DNA of 64,000 nt from Peromyscus leucopus (GCF_004664715.2 NC_051084.1:56787334-56851333), one strand, 5' to 3'. Positions 1 through 12,072 are shown, counted from the stretch's first letter. Notes: generated from the sequence alone by a model not told the origin. Program-made: numbers and translations.

Positions 1-377
1 CAGTGAAACTCTATTGAGAAAAAAAAATTCCTTTTTCCTTTGCAAGCATATGTCAGTTTCAGATAGCTTCTCGATTAAAGATGTCCACTGCCCATGTCCA
101 CCGCCCTGTCACAGCACTGGGACCGTATCTGGCATGAATCTGTTCAGCCCTGTGCCTGTTGCTGATGCTGTGAGCATCATTCCTGTAGTGTCTGGAAGAT
201 GCTTATAATCTCTCTCTGCCTCCTCTTCAGCACAGCTCCCTCAACCCTCAGGGGAGGGATTTGATTAAAAAAAAAAAAAAACATTCCATTTAGGACTGAG
301 TGTTCCAGAATCACTCAGTACTCTCTGTACATTGTCCACTTGTGGGTCTCTATGTTAGTTCTCATGTACTGCAAAAG
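1..377. other. Mostly unassigned sequence
   Basis: The first 30 bases (AGTGAAACTCTATTGAG then A-rich) look like the 3' end of a B1-type SINE cut by the window edge. The rest, including a short poly-A at 268-281, shows nothing I can assign. Confidence 0.35.
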
Positions 378-905
378 GAAGCTTCTTCTTTTCTTTTTAT
401 TTATTCTATGCATCTTTTATGTCTTGTATCTTGAGCCCATTCAATTCCCCATCCCTTAGCATCCTCTCTCTGCCCCTGCACTGCCCACTCACAACCCAAA
501 TATTAAGACAAAAAAAGGGAAGAAAAAAAGGGAAAAATTAAAAATCTTGTCATGGAAACTGCAGTGTGACACAGGGAGTTGTGTATCTCTACTGGCAAGT
601 GTTCATTGCAAAGAGTCATTGGTCTGGTTCAAGACCCTGGTTTCTATTACACTATTGATGTTGGGCCCTCATTAGGACTCTTCTTGGATATCCTGTTGTT
701 GCCCTGTGTTGTGGAGATCCTGCAGCTTTGGGTCTTCCGGACCTTGCACACTCCAGTAGAACATAGATGGAGTGGGTTTTAAGGTGGTATAGTGGTATTT
801 GCTCCGCTTATGACCTTGGGCTATATGGCCTGAAAGAGGTGGTGCTTCTTGCCTTTGCACTTGACCTTTTAAAAGGAAAGAGAGAGGGGTCAAGTTTTCC
901 TTCTT
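378..905 (-). repeat. Probable old L1-derived fragment, antisense
   Basis: The stretch with 'tattctatgcatctttta', a polypurine run near 510-540 and 'gatatcctgttgttgccct' resembles rodent L1 3' non-coding sequence read in reverse. The family was assigned by memory of similar rodent sequence; exact subfamily and ends are uncertain. Confidence 0.35.
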
Positions 906-1020
906 GAAGTGATCAGATAGCCAGGTGCATTTCCTCCTGGACAGAACAGAGGGTGACTTCAGCTGTTTACTCGGTTTTGTATTTGTAAGTGTATTTCCTC
1001 AATTTATATCTTTTTTTAAA

Positions 1021-1169
1021 AAAAGATTTATTTATTTATTATGTATACAGAAGAGGGCGCCAGTTCTCATTACAGATGGTTGTGAGCCACCATGTGGGTG
1101 CTGGGAATTGAACTCAGGACCTCTGAAAGAGCAGTTGGTACTCTTAACCTCTGAGCCATCTCTCCAGCC
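1021..1169 (-). repeat. B2 SINE, antisense
   Basis: Ends in 'gagccatctctccagccc', the reverse complement of the tRNA-like B2 head, with 'gtgctgggaattgaact' internally and an A/T-rich tail (AAAAAGATTTATTTATTTATT) at its left end. It abuts the mys-like LTR at 1189. Confidence 0.85.
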
Positions 1170-1188
1170 CTCAATTTATATCTTAATG

Positions 1189-1535
1189 TGTTGTTGGAGG
1201 GCTTCTCTCCAGGTTCCACCAAGTGCCACAGTCCCACAATCCACGTATAAAATAATCACTCAGACGTTTATATTACTTACAAACTGTATGGCCGTGGCAG
1301 GCTTCTTGCTAACTGTTCTTTTATCTTAAATTAACCCATTTCTATAAATCTATACCTTGCCACGTGGCTGGTGGCTTACCGGCGTCTTTACATGTTGCTT
1401 GTCCTGGCCATGACTGCAGTGTCTCCCTCCCCTTCTTCCTGTTTCCCCAATTCTCTTCTCTCTTTGTCCCGCTTATACTTTCTGCCTGGTCACTGGCCAT
1501 CAGTGTTTTATTTATATAGAGTGATATCCACAGCA
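1189..1535 (-). repeat. 3' LTR of the mys-like element
   Basis: In the element's orientation it starts TGCTGTGGATATCAC and ends CTCCAACAACA, giving TG...CA termini. It holds TATATAAATAAAAC near its start. Confidence 0.8.
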
Positions 1536-2383
1536 CTTCCTGTTTTCTTCTTTTTTTTAAAAAAAAGGAAGGTTTTAACTTTAACATAGTAAAATTACAT
1601 ATAACAAAACAATTATCGAGCATGAATTACAGTTACAATATTAAAGATGTCCTGTCTATCTTATATTTGTGAGTTTAAGGTTTTATATCTAACTTATCTT
1701 TTATTATAACTGAGGAAATTACAACTATCTAGTCTTTAACCACATCAAAGACCTGAGAAGGAACATAATGGTACCTGAGAAATGGTAGATGGATGCAAGC
1801 AACTTTCAGGAATCTAGCAAGAGTAGACCAAGACAACTGGCAGCCTGGACAGTCACCTAATATTTCTCAGCATTGTTGGTGCATTCAAACTGGCTACAGG
1901 CCTAGAGTATCTGACAGACCATTTTTAGAAGCAGGAATTCTGAAAGACCATTCTACCCTGTCTTGGCAGAGTACATGGTCACTTTCCTTGTGTCCCACTT
2001 GTCCAGAAAGGACAGCATTGCATTCGTACTGTTAGCCATCAAGGCAAGGGCAGTTCTTTGCCCAGTAGGCCATTTTGTGCCAAGAAGACAAACTTCCAAA
2101 TGGAAATGTCTTAGAAGCCCAACATTCTCTCCAGATCAAATTGGTGCAGCCAGGAGCAAATGTGTCTCACATCAACAGAATTCTAAGTTATTTAAATGCC
2201 ATATTCTCTAGGTCTATGAAGTGTTTGAAGATTACCTATCTATCTGAAATATATCTATGTATACCCAGAAGACTTAACTAACATGGCTACTAATATGATT
2301 ATCATAGATGACTAATTATTAATCTATTTTTAATTATCCATTACAATTTTAAATGAGTTACATAAACATAATACCTCAAACAA

Positions 2384-2385
<2 letters not shown>

Positions 2386-2446
<61 letters not shown>

Positions 2447-2456
2447 TATATATATA
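2386..2456. repeat. (TA)n microsatellite with a short (CA) insert
   Basis: About 70 bases of alternating T/A inside the interior of the mys-like element, interrupted by ACACACACA near its right end. Confidence 0.98.
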
Positions 2457-2686
2457 GTATAACAAAATTAACTTCAAGTTTGTATCAATAAACTAAAATT
2501 TATACCAATGTAAAACATTTTAAACATATACTAAAATCTATACCAATGTAAAACATTTTAAACAAGTTGTCCTTTAAAAGTAGGTTCATTAATCTACCCT
2601 TTTATCTTATATCTCTATATCCTATATATCTACATCATATCCCCTTTTCTTTGTTAGAAAGAGATCACATTTATAATCAACCTGTT

Positions 2687-2998
2687 TTAAATAAAAATAT
2701 TGGTTTTATTCTGTCCCACACCAGAGGGCTCCTCTGATTTGGGACGTAAGAATCTCTTAACCATTTTTTTTTTAATATGTCTGGGTTTAGAAGGGGAGTG
2801 AGCCAATTTCACCTCTAAAGACAGCTTGGTATATTTGGGAATTTGGGTGTAGCATCTCTTACTACTTCCTGCTGGAGGGGGGCGCTGTATCTTATGGGGA
2901 CGCAAAGAAAATTTTAGGCCTATGGGGTAGTCCGTGAGGCTGTATTGTGTGAACCAGTTGCCTTGAAACTGCTCTAGATGTTGAATCATCTGGGCCAT
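2687..2998 (-). pseudogene. Interior ORF of the mys-like element, product not recognised
   Basis: A 103-codon frame in the element's sense orientation starts at an ATG with a good context (CATCATGG). The product is basic in its C-terminal half, with a proline/lysine-rich run. It lacks visible protease, reverse transcriptase or CCHC zinc-knuckle motifs. It may be a relic of gag or a chance frame. I do not recognise it. Confidence 0.3.
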
Positions 2999-3757
2999 GA
3001 TGTCATCAGAGACCTTTCAGCGGGTCTTGGCTGGTGAAACCTGATGTATCTTAATCTGGAACAAATCCACAGCCTCTGACTTTCTGTGGAAACAAAAGCC
3101 GAACATCTTTTTCAAAGCAACATATCCTTAAATCCAAATTTTGAAGTCAAGGTACCTTTAAAATATACATATTGGTTTAATTCAACATCTTTTTTGATCA
3201 AATTTTTTTTTTTGTAGTTAAAAATCCCAAAGACAACACAATCCAGATTGTCTGTGTAATATTTACCTTTACGTGGCTTTTTTATATTAATTTATCTTTT
3301 TTGTCTCTTTTCAGCCTACGTATTTTGAATCTATTGCTTTAAACTGCAGTATTCTAAGACTGAAACGGCGCTGTGGCTGCTGGCTCCGCCCATTTCAGCT
3401 TACCAACATGGCGTTTTTCGATATTTCTGTGAGTCATCAAGTCTCAGAAATAGTGGGTCTGAGCTTTTATCAAAGCAGCGTGTAGCCCAGAAACCTTTTT
3501 TTTTTTTTTTTTTTTTTTTAATACTAGTAAAGACTAAATCTACCACACAGCGTAGTGTGCCGCTGGCAGACACCTCATTACCGCCATACTGCCGGTCAAA
3601 TGCACACGCCAGGAACCTGCCAGTGTTCAAACCCGCATTTTGCAGAGTCTAGCTGCCTTATGAGACAAGAAGCAGGAACCTGGTTTTGGCTCTGTTTAGA
3701 ATTGGTTATTAAATATTTTCAGGTTTAAGGTGGAAACTCGAGCCATTGGGCACCATT

Positions 3758-4103
3758 TATTGCTGGAGGGCTTCTCTCCAGGTTCCACCAAGCCCTACAG
3801 TCCCACAAACCACGTATAAAATAATCACTCAGACGCTTATATTACTTACAAACTGTATGGCTGTGGCAGGCTTCTTGCTAACTGTTCTTTTATCTTAAAT
3901 TAACCCATTTTTATAAATCTATACCTTGCCACATGGCTGGTGGCTTACCGGCATCTTTACATGCTGCTTGTCCTGGCTATGGCTGCAGTGTCTCTCCTCC
4001 TTTTTCCTGTTTTCCCAATTCTCCTCTCTCTTTGTCCTGCCTATACTTCCTGCCTGGTCACTGGCCATCAGTGTTTTATTTATATAGAGTGATATCCACA
4101 GTA
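3758..4103 (-). repeat. 5' LTR of the mys-like element
   Basis: Same sequence as the LTR at 1189 with scattered, mainly C/T and G/A differences. Its outer end reads TACTGTGG instead of TGCTGTGG, a single transition from the canonical terminus. Confidence 0.8.
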
Positions 4104-4136
4104 ATAATGAGTCCCTGTTGCCCATTAAATAGACTC

Positions 4137-4610
4137 ATGTGGATTGACCTTAACAGGGTGGGCCAAGTCATAATCCTAGTTCTGGGTCTGGGCAGTGATA
4201 GGAATTCCAACCACGCCCCATGGTTGTGCTTGCCCAGCGGCACACTTAGTCATCTCCCCCTAGTCACTTCCGGGTCATACGTCCTGCATGCCCCATGCCC
4301 CATGGTTACCCGGTCACGTAGTTGTCCTGACATGACTGCACATGGGTCTGTGTGGGCAGGTGTGTCCTGGCCTTTATAAGGCAGCACCATGTTCCCCTGG
4401 TCTCTCTCTCCTTCTGCACCTCTCTATCTGTGTTTCCTTTCTGCCAGGCCTGGCTCTCCTCCCTCCCCCTCCCCCTCCCTCCTTCTCCTAATAAAGCTCT
4501 AAAAGGTACCACTGGGTTCTGTCGTGATCTTGACCTTTCCACGCGGTAACCAGCGCCAGCCACCAGCGCCCTTTCTCCTTTCAGGCAGCTGTAGGGATGG
4601 TCTGCCAGCC
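4137..4610 (+). repeat. LTR-like promoter/polyadenylation unit, family unassigned
   Basis: CTTTATAAGGCAGC (4373) is followed about 115 bases later by CTAATAAAGCTC (4488) and a G/T-rich stretch, the usual layout of an ERV LTR (TATA, R, poly-A signal). Pyrimidine runs (CCTCCCCCTCCCCCT) lie between. The exact ends and family are not determined. Confidence 0.45.
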
Positions 4611-4897
4611 AGTTTTCCAGTCCTCACCACCAGGGTGAGATCTCCAGCATTGCCTCAGCTGATTCATCTCTTGTGTGAATGAGTGAGTGAAGGGTGGGGC
4701 CGGTTCTCTGCCCTCACACCCTCAGGGTCAGCTCTCCCATACCTATACCATTAGGGCCAACTCGATTGTGCTGTCCCAGCGAGGTACAAGGGCCACTCTT
4801 CTCAGTGCTGCACCTGGTGAAGGGTAGAGACAGCTCTCCCACTCCTATGACCCCAGAGCCAGCGCTTGGGTGGCAGCACCACCTCAATCCCTAACAC
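4611..4897 (+). repeat. Probable L1 5' UTR-like fragment, left part
   Basis: Short imperfect repeats of the kind 'agctctcccatacctat' and 'gtgctgcacctggtgaagg' recur. They resemble rodent L1 5' non-coding sequence. The same style resumes at 5290-5480, suggesting that the LTR-like unit between them was inserted into it. Confidence 0.35.
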
Positions 4898-5290
4898 CCT
4901 GGCATCTCTACACCCAAAGAGTCTGGAATGTCCTGGTGGAAGATCCACCTCAACTCCCCTCCCCCATCTCGTTCCCTAAACTCGTCCCTTCAAAGCCCAC
5001 CAAACACAGCTCCTCCCCCAAAGAGGCTCAAGGCCACTCCCACAGGGTATATAAGCTGCATCCTAGAAAACATGCGTGTGGTTTTCTGGTCTCCTATCCC
5101 TGTCTCCTCTCTGGGGGCCTTAGAACCACCCGGGAACGCTTTACCTATTAAACTAGGGCTTTACTAATTTGGTCTTATTTGGTTTGATTTGGATTGCTGT
5201 GTTGGTGGAGAGGCTTATCAGCAAAGACAAAAATTATCAGGCTTCTCCTCCACCTGTCTCGGGTGTTGATGGTCGGGATGTGGAGGAGAG
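4898..5290 (+). repeat. Second LTR-like unit, family unassigned
   Basis: GGGTATATAAGCTGC (5046) and CCTATTAAACTAGGG (5145) give a TATA box and a variant poly-A signal about 100 bases apart, as in ERV LTRs. The unit ends in a region with the direct motif 'ggtgttgatggtcggga'. Boundaries are approximate. Confidence 0.45.
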
Positions 5291-5479
5291 CATCTCTCCT
5301 CTACCCATGCTACCACATGTCTGAGGAGTAATGGGGACAGCTCTCCTTGGCTCAAAACATCAGACTGGGTCACCCTCACCTCTGCCTACCAGGCAGTTCT
5401 GCTATGCTGCCTAGACGAGGGGCAAGACCAGTTTCCTGAGTGCTGCAGCTGGTGAGGAAGAGGGGTAAAATGGAAGCTT

Positions 5480-6160
5480 CCTTGTTGACGGTTGAACAAG
5501 GCACTGTTCTGCATCCTAGCCCAGTGTGGCCACTCTATGGTTTTACTTTTGTGTTGTACTTTTAGCTTTGATATCAGAGTAACCCTGGGAATGCTTAGCA
5601 AGGATGTAGACAAGAGGGGAAGTGTGCACTCTGCCTGTGTTGATGTAAACTAAGTTCAGCAACCGTGGAAGTCAGTTTTGTGCGATCTCAACATGAAATG
5701 GCAACATCAGCAACAACACCCCACATATGCATCCCATCCTTCACTTCTGGGGATTTACCCAAAGTATTCAGGTCACCACATCACAGGGATCCTTGCACAT
5801 CAATGTTTATCTACAGCACTATTTACAACAGCTAAATTGTGGGACCAACTGTGGTGTCCAATAACCAAGGAGGAGATAAGGAAAAGGTATTGTACATGAA
5901 TAATGTTTTGTTTTTAGCAGATAGAAAGAAGAAAATGTTGTCATTTGTAGGAAAATGGGTGCCACTGGAGAAAACCATATTAAGTGAACTAAAACCATTC
6001 CAGAAAGACAAATACATCAAATCATGCATGTATGTGGGGCATGAGAGTAGAAGGGAAACTGTTCAGGGAAACAAAGGTTGATGGTGGGAGGGTGGGAGCT
6101 TCAAAGTGGAGGCGAGGGAACCTTAGAGGGGTGTACTGAACTTACATTCTATACTTTAAC
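5480..6160 (+). repeat. L1 3'-terminal fragment, sense
   Basis: Phrases such as 'cttctggggatttaccc', 'cacagggatccttgcacat' and 'caacagctaaattgtggga' match the conserved 3' end of rodent L1 ORF2, followed by 3' UTR-like sequence. The frame is broken by stops. Old, 5'-truncated copy. Confidence 0.7.
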
Positions 6161-6214
6161 AACAACATGGAACACGAATACATTGTTGTTTATAGTTTCC
6201 AATGTTTATCATAC

Positions 6215-6422
6215 GGACATGTGTGTGTGGCTGTGTGTGGCTGTGTGGCTGTGTGGGTGTGTGCCTATGTGTTCAAGCACAAATCATGGTGGATATGTAG
6301 AGGCTGGAGAACAACTTTTGGGATAAGTTTTTTCCCTTCTACCGTGTGGACTCTAGGGGTGAACTCCAGACATCAGATTTGAGTGGCCAGTGTTTCACCT
6401 GCGGAGCCCTCTCACTCATCCC
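6215..6422 (-). repeat. B3-type SINE, antisense, with GT-rich tail
   Basis: The GT-rich run at 6218-6266 corresponds to the CA-rich tail; 'gaggctggagaacaact' and the terminal 'gccctctcactcatccc' correspond to the reversed tRNA-like head. Diverged. Confidence 0.6.
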
Positions 6423-8100
6423 AAAGGATATATTTTATATATTTTATAATTATTTTATATTAAAAATTACACTGGATTATGATCAGAGACTGGAAACTGA
6501 CATTTTACACTTTCTGAATGTTTTACTTATGGACAGTGCATTTATTATTATTATAATCCATCTATCTTAAATATAAACTAAGCTGTTTTTCCTCTCAGTG
6601 TGTTAAACATAGTGTGGGCTGTAGAGAAACATACACAAAACCCAGAGTTGTAGTAATATTCTTCAGTCTCTGCACTTGCTTATTTCTCATCTATAATATC
6701 TGTGTGAGTCTTGAGTATGATGTCATCACTATTAGTCCATGATTTCTTTCAAGGAAGAAAGAAAATTACAGATTGACAAGATGGATGCTGGTAAAGAGCA
6801 GTAAGTGATTCAGGGATGGGGAGACTTCCACCGGAGATCCCTGAAGCCCCAGTTCTGGTTTACAGACAATCAGCTTTCTTGAGGCATGGGCTTTTGGGTG
6901 AGGCTGCTGTTTTTGAGTCACCTCTGCTCACATAAGTCACCTTTCACCCACGCTCCTGTAAACCACCCTAGTAAGATACTTTGGCCCACAAGGCTAGACT
7001 TGGTGGAGACTTCTATTTGTTTTGCCACTGATGCCTCAGCTGGGGATTTATTTATTCATGGCTATTTATTCACCTCTCGTGAGGAAAACTACTTAAACAA
7101 CAGACACATTTCCTTACTTAGAAAATATTAGAATAAGTAGCAATTACTTATCCATCCCCTTCCCTGTGAAGTAAGTCTAGAGAGGCCACCCACAGCTTCA
7201 TGTCCATAACCAGGTAAATTATTAATGTCAACTTCATGGTTAAAATAGCTTATTTCTAGGGAACTGAATTTGCACAGGTGAAAGATAATGTCATAATTAC
7301 AATAACTTCAGGGCAGAAAAAAATTCAGTAACTGACAAGAACTTTGGGGTGAGCTATTTCACTGAAAACTTATATTCTGAGTTTCTAAAGCCTATATTTT
7401 CTGAATGACTCTGCAATACATTCATGAGACGACACGTGTGTTCCCTGAATACGATGGCTGAAACTGTAGAAATTGACAGTCAATAACTACCAATGCTCCA
7501 AACTTCTTACTTGGGTTACTATACTAGGAAACACTAACACAATTGAAAAGTGATACAAGGGGGTTCCCGGGGCTAATGCAACTCTGGTGGTCCCTACATT
7601 GGCCGAAGCTTTGCCCAACAAAACCGGAAAACTCTCTTGTTGCATCTTACCTCTCTCACTCTCTTTTCCTTCCACTGCTTTGGCCTGTGCTTTCTTTTCA
7701 GGGATATCTGAGAGGAAAATGACCAATTTATATTCGTATTGAGACTAAATCCAGCTTGGTTACCCAGATACTTTGTTATTTAAGAAAAAAAATAATTAAA
7801 AAAAATAATGAGGAGGAGAGTAAACTTGTCTCTGTTTGTGCTAGATATATTAAGTTTTAGCATAGCAATCCAAACTTGTAATATTTTAACACTTCATCAT
7901 ATGACTATTTAAACATTTGTTGATTTAGGTATGCAAGAAGATGATTTGAGTTCTGATCTCAGGAGATCCCAGACAAAAGAAAAGGAACCCAGGAGGAGAA
8001 GGCTGAGGAAGGGGATTAGTTTCCAAATCTTGTGTGTACTTCAGTAGAGACACCAGTTACTGAAACAAAAAGTGCATGGAATGAAAAACGAATAAGCTAC
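6423..8100. other. Upstream sequence without recognised genes
   Basis: AT-rich. A more GC-rich patch at about 7550-7700 carries a minus-strand 79-codon frame with no recognisable homology. I see no clear repeat. Confidence 0.5.
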
Positions 8101-8221
8101 ATACAATGTATGCTTCATTTAATCTTACTAATAATGATAAGCTACAAAATTTGGAATGTGGCAATATAGTATTACCTAAAATACTATATGAGAAAGGGCA
8201 AGGAAAAGCTTTTTGTAAAAT

Positions 8222-8420
8222 TGAGGTTGGAGAGATGGCTCAGAGGTTAAGAGCACTAACTGCTCCCGAGAAGGACCCAGGTTTGGTTCCAAGAACCTAC
8301 TTGGCAGCTGACAAACTTCTGTAATTCCAGTTCCAGGGGAACCAATGCCTCTGAGGGCTCCTGCATGCTTGTGATACGCGTATGTCCACGAAAATATACA
8401 CATAAAAGAAAACAACACTT
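8222..8420 (+). repeat. B2 SINE, sense
   Basis: Head 'ggagagatggctcagaggt', then 'aagagcactaactgctc' and the typical body 'gtaattccagttccagggg', ending in an A-rich tail. Confidence 0.88.
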
Positions 8421-8600
8421 TAAAACATATTCTGAAATGGGACAAATGTGTTCTAGAAGTATATTCTTATTAATTGATGAGAATTATTCAGATGGACACT
8501 GAATTATAGGCGATAATCCAGGAGGATCCGGGTTATTGTCAAATGTAGAAAGTTTAAATTTAGGGGAAAAAAAGTCAATTTAAAAATACTATAAATCAAA

Positions 8601-8770
8601 GCTGGGCGTCAGTGGCACATACCTTTAATCCCAGCACTTGGGAGGCAGAGCCAGGCAGATCTCTGTGAGTTCGAGGCCAGCCTGGTCTACAGAGCAAGAT
8701 CCAGGACAGGCTCCAAAACTCACAGAGAAACTCTGTTTCGAAAACAAAACAACAACAACAAAAACCCAAC
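8601..8770 (+). repeat. B1 SINE, sense
   Basis: 'cctttaatcccagcacttg' and 'gaggccagcctggtctaca' are the B1 (7SL-derived) hallmarks; it ends with an AAC-rich tail. Confidence 0.95.
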
Positions 8771-8779
8771 TATACTTCG

Positions 8780-11189
8780 AAACATCATTTCCTTGGAGTG
8801 AACTTAATAAAACTGATAAATAAATAATAGGAGACATAATTGTGAAGATGTTCAACTTTAGATACCCTGGCCAATTTGAATTATGGTAATGTCATAAAAA
8901 TACCAGTTGAGATTTGGACATGCTAACACTGATTTCTCAGTATTCCTTGTGAAAATCAACAAGGATATGGATAAAATCTAATTTCACAATTAATTTGATA
9001 GCTTTTGTGTAAAACACACTATTTGTTATAGATAATGAAACCTTTCCAAACATGACCAAATGAGACACATGTATACATACCATATAGACATATTTGTGCA
9101 GATAGACTAGAAAATAATTGATGCATGTGAAAACATATGTATGTATAATAGATGTATGTATGAAATGTGAAATATATACAAAGATGTACACACGTGAACT
9201 AGATAGTGAAATCTGGTAATTACCATCTGAGGACACAGAGCCCAGGGTGTGCTGTGCCCTGCTTTTTGCTGTTGGGTCAATGACAGCAAAGCTTTCCCAC
9301 GGAACTCCACGCAGGAGGCATGAAACCAAGTAATGTCTTCCTGGGTTGGCTTGGATGGTGTTGCCGTCAGGGCCCAGAGACCAGATCCTCCTTGTATAGT
9401 TCCTCTTGTTATTCTTGATTGTGACCCCCCGAGGAAGTCAGATGAGCCCTGGGTTACTGTAGCTGTGTCTTGCTTGGCATATTTATCATCTACAAATCAT
9501 CTGCTATAAATATACCTCAGCAGGATCATCATCAGGCCGGCTCAGTAGCCTGCAATTTATGAAGGTTATGGGAAACAGTGTGAAGGGTGAAGCGCTTTAT
9601 TAAGAGTGGCTTTCCTTTCTGACCCAGACCCGCATTCTACTTGAATTAAAATGATCCTGGGAAAGAGTGCTCCTTTCCATTTAGGATTAAGCCTTTTTAA
9701 ATTGTCGCCCTAGGCTGTTATTCTTACTCCACGGTGCCACGACTGTAGGGATTTCCAAGAAACATCAAAATCACAATGCTAAATGATAATCAAGAAGACA
9801 CTACTGTGTGAGGATTATAATGAACTTCACATTATTTTTATGTATTTATGTGCAAACCATGCAAAGTATATTTTAGTCTCCATTTTTATTGCATATTTAT
9901 TATGAATATTTTTGTTCTGGGTTAAATAACAGACTGACCCAAATGTCTTGCAAATATTATGACCGTTATGCCAAAAGTTTAAATAAATGAAACATTTCCT
10001 TCTTTTGTACTGCAGAATAGTCTTTCTTTTTTTTTTCTTTCTACAAGAAAATGTGTTCACTATATAGACTGTGTTTTGGGTTTTTGCATTTGACATATAA
10101 GACTCATTTTCTTTTCACATTCCCTTAAATGAATAAAAGCATTGTAACGAACTAAAAATGACACAAAACCAAAATGCCACCCAGGCTGCTCTCCCTGGTG
10201 ATTTGTTCCTGGGAACATAGTTGAAGCCGGCTGGAGAGTGATTAACTGTTTCCTTTACAGGGGGTTCCTTCAATTCTTGTCCTAAAAGAAAGAGCCTCGA
10301 AGAGGGTCATTCTATTAATATGCATTAAGATGTAAAGAGCCAAAGGGCTAATTTTAATATTTCAAACAATTCTGGTGCATAAGCGATCATCAGCACCTTC
10401 CTGTTCTCATGATAGCCCTCCTTTGAAAACCGTGTTCTTGGCGATGCAGTTGCCCCAGGGGAGATGAACAAGAGGAGGAATAAAAAAATGCAAATGAGAG
10501 AGTAGAGCAAATGATGGAAAATTGCTTCATTCAACTTCACCTGGCGCTCAGGCAACTCACCCTTAGGAAGGCTCCGCTGCTCAAATGCATGGCCTATTAT
10601 GTCTCCTCCCACCCCGTCACCACACTATTCAAACACTTGTTTTGCAAACCACCAACCGCGTCTACAAGTAGAGACAAAATTAGATGGCGAATGACCAGTT
10701 GCAGCCTGCATCTGAAGCCTACCAGATACTTCTTCAGTTGTCTGTACAGGAGGCAAAATAAACAACACGTAAATAAAACGGTGGAGGCGTGTAGACATCC
10801 TCTTTCCCCCTTCTCTATGGACAGCAACTGTAGCTTTTCCTCATTTCTTCCCATCACTTACCCAAACTTGCTACGAGGGGAAACTTGACAAGGAATAAAT
10901 GCATTAAAGAAGGCAGAACGAATCAAAAGTTTAGAACCCGCACTATTGCCCCATCGCCATGCAGGAGGCAGTGCAGGAAGCCTGACCTCGGTAGCCCGCA
11001 CAGTGGTCCTGACAAAGCCTGTTTCGAGCCTGAACAAATAAGATGCTAATTGCAGTCTGGCTCTGATCAAAAACAAAAACAAAACCAAACAACAACAACA
11101 AAAAAAACCCAACTATTGTTCCAGCGACTAGCCAGAAGCAAGCGGCAGCGGGAGGTGAGAGGTGGCCCCTCAGCTGCAGACTGGATCAA
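8780..11189. other. Proximal upstream region of ADGRB3, no gene seen
   Basis: I recognise no SINE, LINE or LTR across about 2.4 kb. The 9330-9740 and 10140-10900 parts have mixed base composition and look single-copy, so they may hold regulatory elements. Short frames here have no recognisable products. Confidence 0.5.
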
Positions 11190-11769
11190 TGCTAAATCCC
11201 GGTGCTGAATGACAGCTCCCCCGCTGCGTCAGGTCCGCACTGAAAGGCCGAAAGAGAAGGACGATCGAGTCCGGCAGTTTCCTTCCTACCCCTCCGAGTC
11301 GCCTTCCCGTCCTCCGCGCCCCCCTGCCTCTCCTCCTGGGGACTTTCTCCTACAGTTGGTGGCCACCAAGCCTCAAGCGGTGGGAACTGAGGATGAGAAA
11401 ACCTCCCAGACGAAGAAAAGACCGGTTTTCCGGACGTGCTCGGGTTTCGAGTAGCGGGGCGCGCAGGCACGGCTGGGAGCCCCGGGAAGCCCGCTCCCGC
11501 CCTCCTCGCTCCCGCGCCCCGTCCGTGGAGGGGGTGGGGAGTCGGGGGTGGGGGGGTGGGGGGGGAGAAGGGAGGCCGGACTCCAGCCCCAGCGCAGCGC
11601 TCCGCCGGGGACGGGCGCGCGCCCCCACGAGCACGCGCCTGGGGCGGCGGGAGGGGGGGGAGGTTTGCCGGGCGGAGGGTGCGCGCCGAGGAGCGCGCGG
11701 CCCCCATCGCGCGCAGCCCCGGGGAGAGCGAGCGCCGCGCGCCGGCGCGCACGCCCGCCACCCAGCTTT

Positions 11770-11779
11770 ACTATATCGC
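11770..11779 (+). promoter_or_regulatory. TATA-like element in the CpG island
   Basis: CTATATCGCG is the only AT-rich TATA-like motif inside the GC-rich core. It could position a start about 25-30 bases downstream (about 11800). CpG-island promoters often lack a functional TATA box, so this may be incidental. Confidence 0.3.
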
Positions 11780-12050
11780 GCCCTCGCGCGCCTCCCTCCT
11801 CGCCGGGCATTCAAACAGCTTTCCGACGTCGCCTGGCAGCCCAGGATTTTCGCCCCAGCTCCTCCGCTGCGCTCCGTCCATCATCAGTACCTGGCGGGGA
11901 GGAGGGCCAGGGAGAAGGGCGCACCGAGCAGCCGGGCTCCAGTTCCAGCCTCGCCACCGGCCGGGAGCACTCCTGCCATCAGCCCGCCGCCCAGCCCGCC
12001 GCCTCGGCCGCCCGCGGCGGCCACTTCTCAGCGCTTTTTGGGCTCCTTGG

Positions 12051-12072
12051 CCAATCCGTTTGTTGGGGCGGG
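12051..12072 (+). promoter_or_regulatory. CCAAT box and GC box
   Basis: CCAAT (12051-12055, NF-Y type) is followed by GGGGCGGG (12065-12072, Sp1/KLF type), at the 3' edge of the CpG island. Their spacing would suit a transcription start near 12100. Functional use is inferred from motif match only. Confidence 0.4.

Larger units (their letters stand above)
1189..4103 (-). mobile_element. Near-complete mys-like LTR retrotransposon (cricetid ERV)
   Basis: Two direct LTRs of about 347 bp (1189-1535 and 3758-4103) enclose a 2.2-kb interior on the minus strand. By eye they differ at roughly 20 sites (about 94% identical). Flanking hexamers TTAATG (1183-1188) and ATAATG (4104-4109) differ at one base, consistent with a 6-bp target duplication. 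A primer-binding-like TGGTGCCCAAT follows the 5' LTR, and a purine tract (GAAGAAAACAGGAAG) directly precedes the 3' LTR. Overall size and LTR length match the mys element described from Peromyscus (about 2.9 kb, about 343-bp LTRs). The interior has no long gag, pro or pol frame, so it is probably non-autonomous. Confidence 0.8.

Noticed and set aside
925..1329. 134-codon frame on the + strand
   Set aside because: It runs through an antisense B2 SINE and into the mys-like LTR; a chance frame in repeats.
3933..4379. 148-codon frame on the + strand
   Set aside because: It is antisense to the mys-like 5' LTR and continues into LTR-like sequence, so it is not a gene.
7487..7726. Minus-strand 79-codon frame in a GC-richer patch, considered as a processed pseudogene
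   Set aside because: No recognisable parent protein, no poly-A tail and no target duplication were seen.
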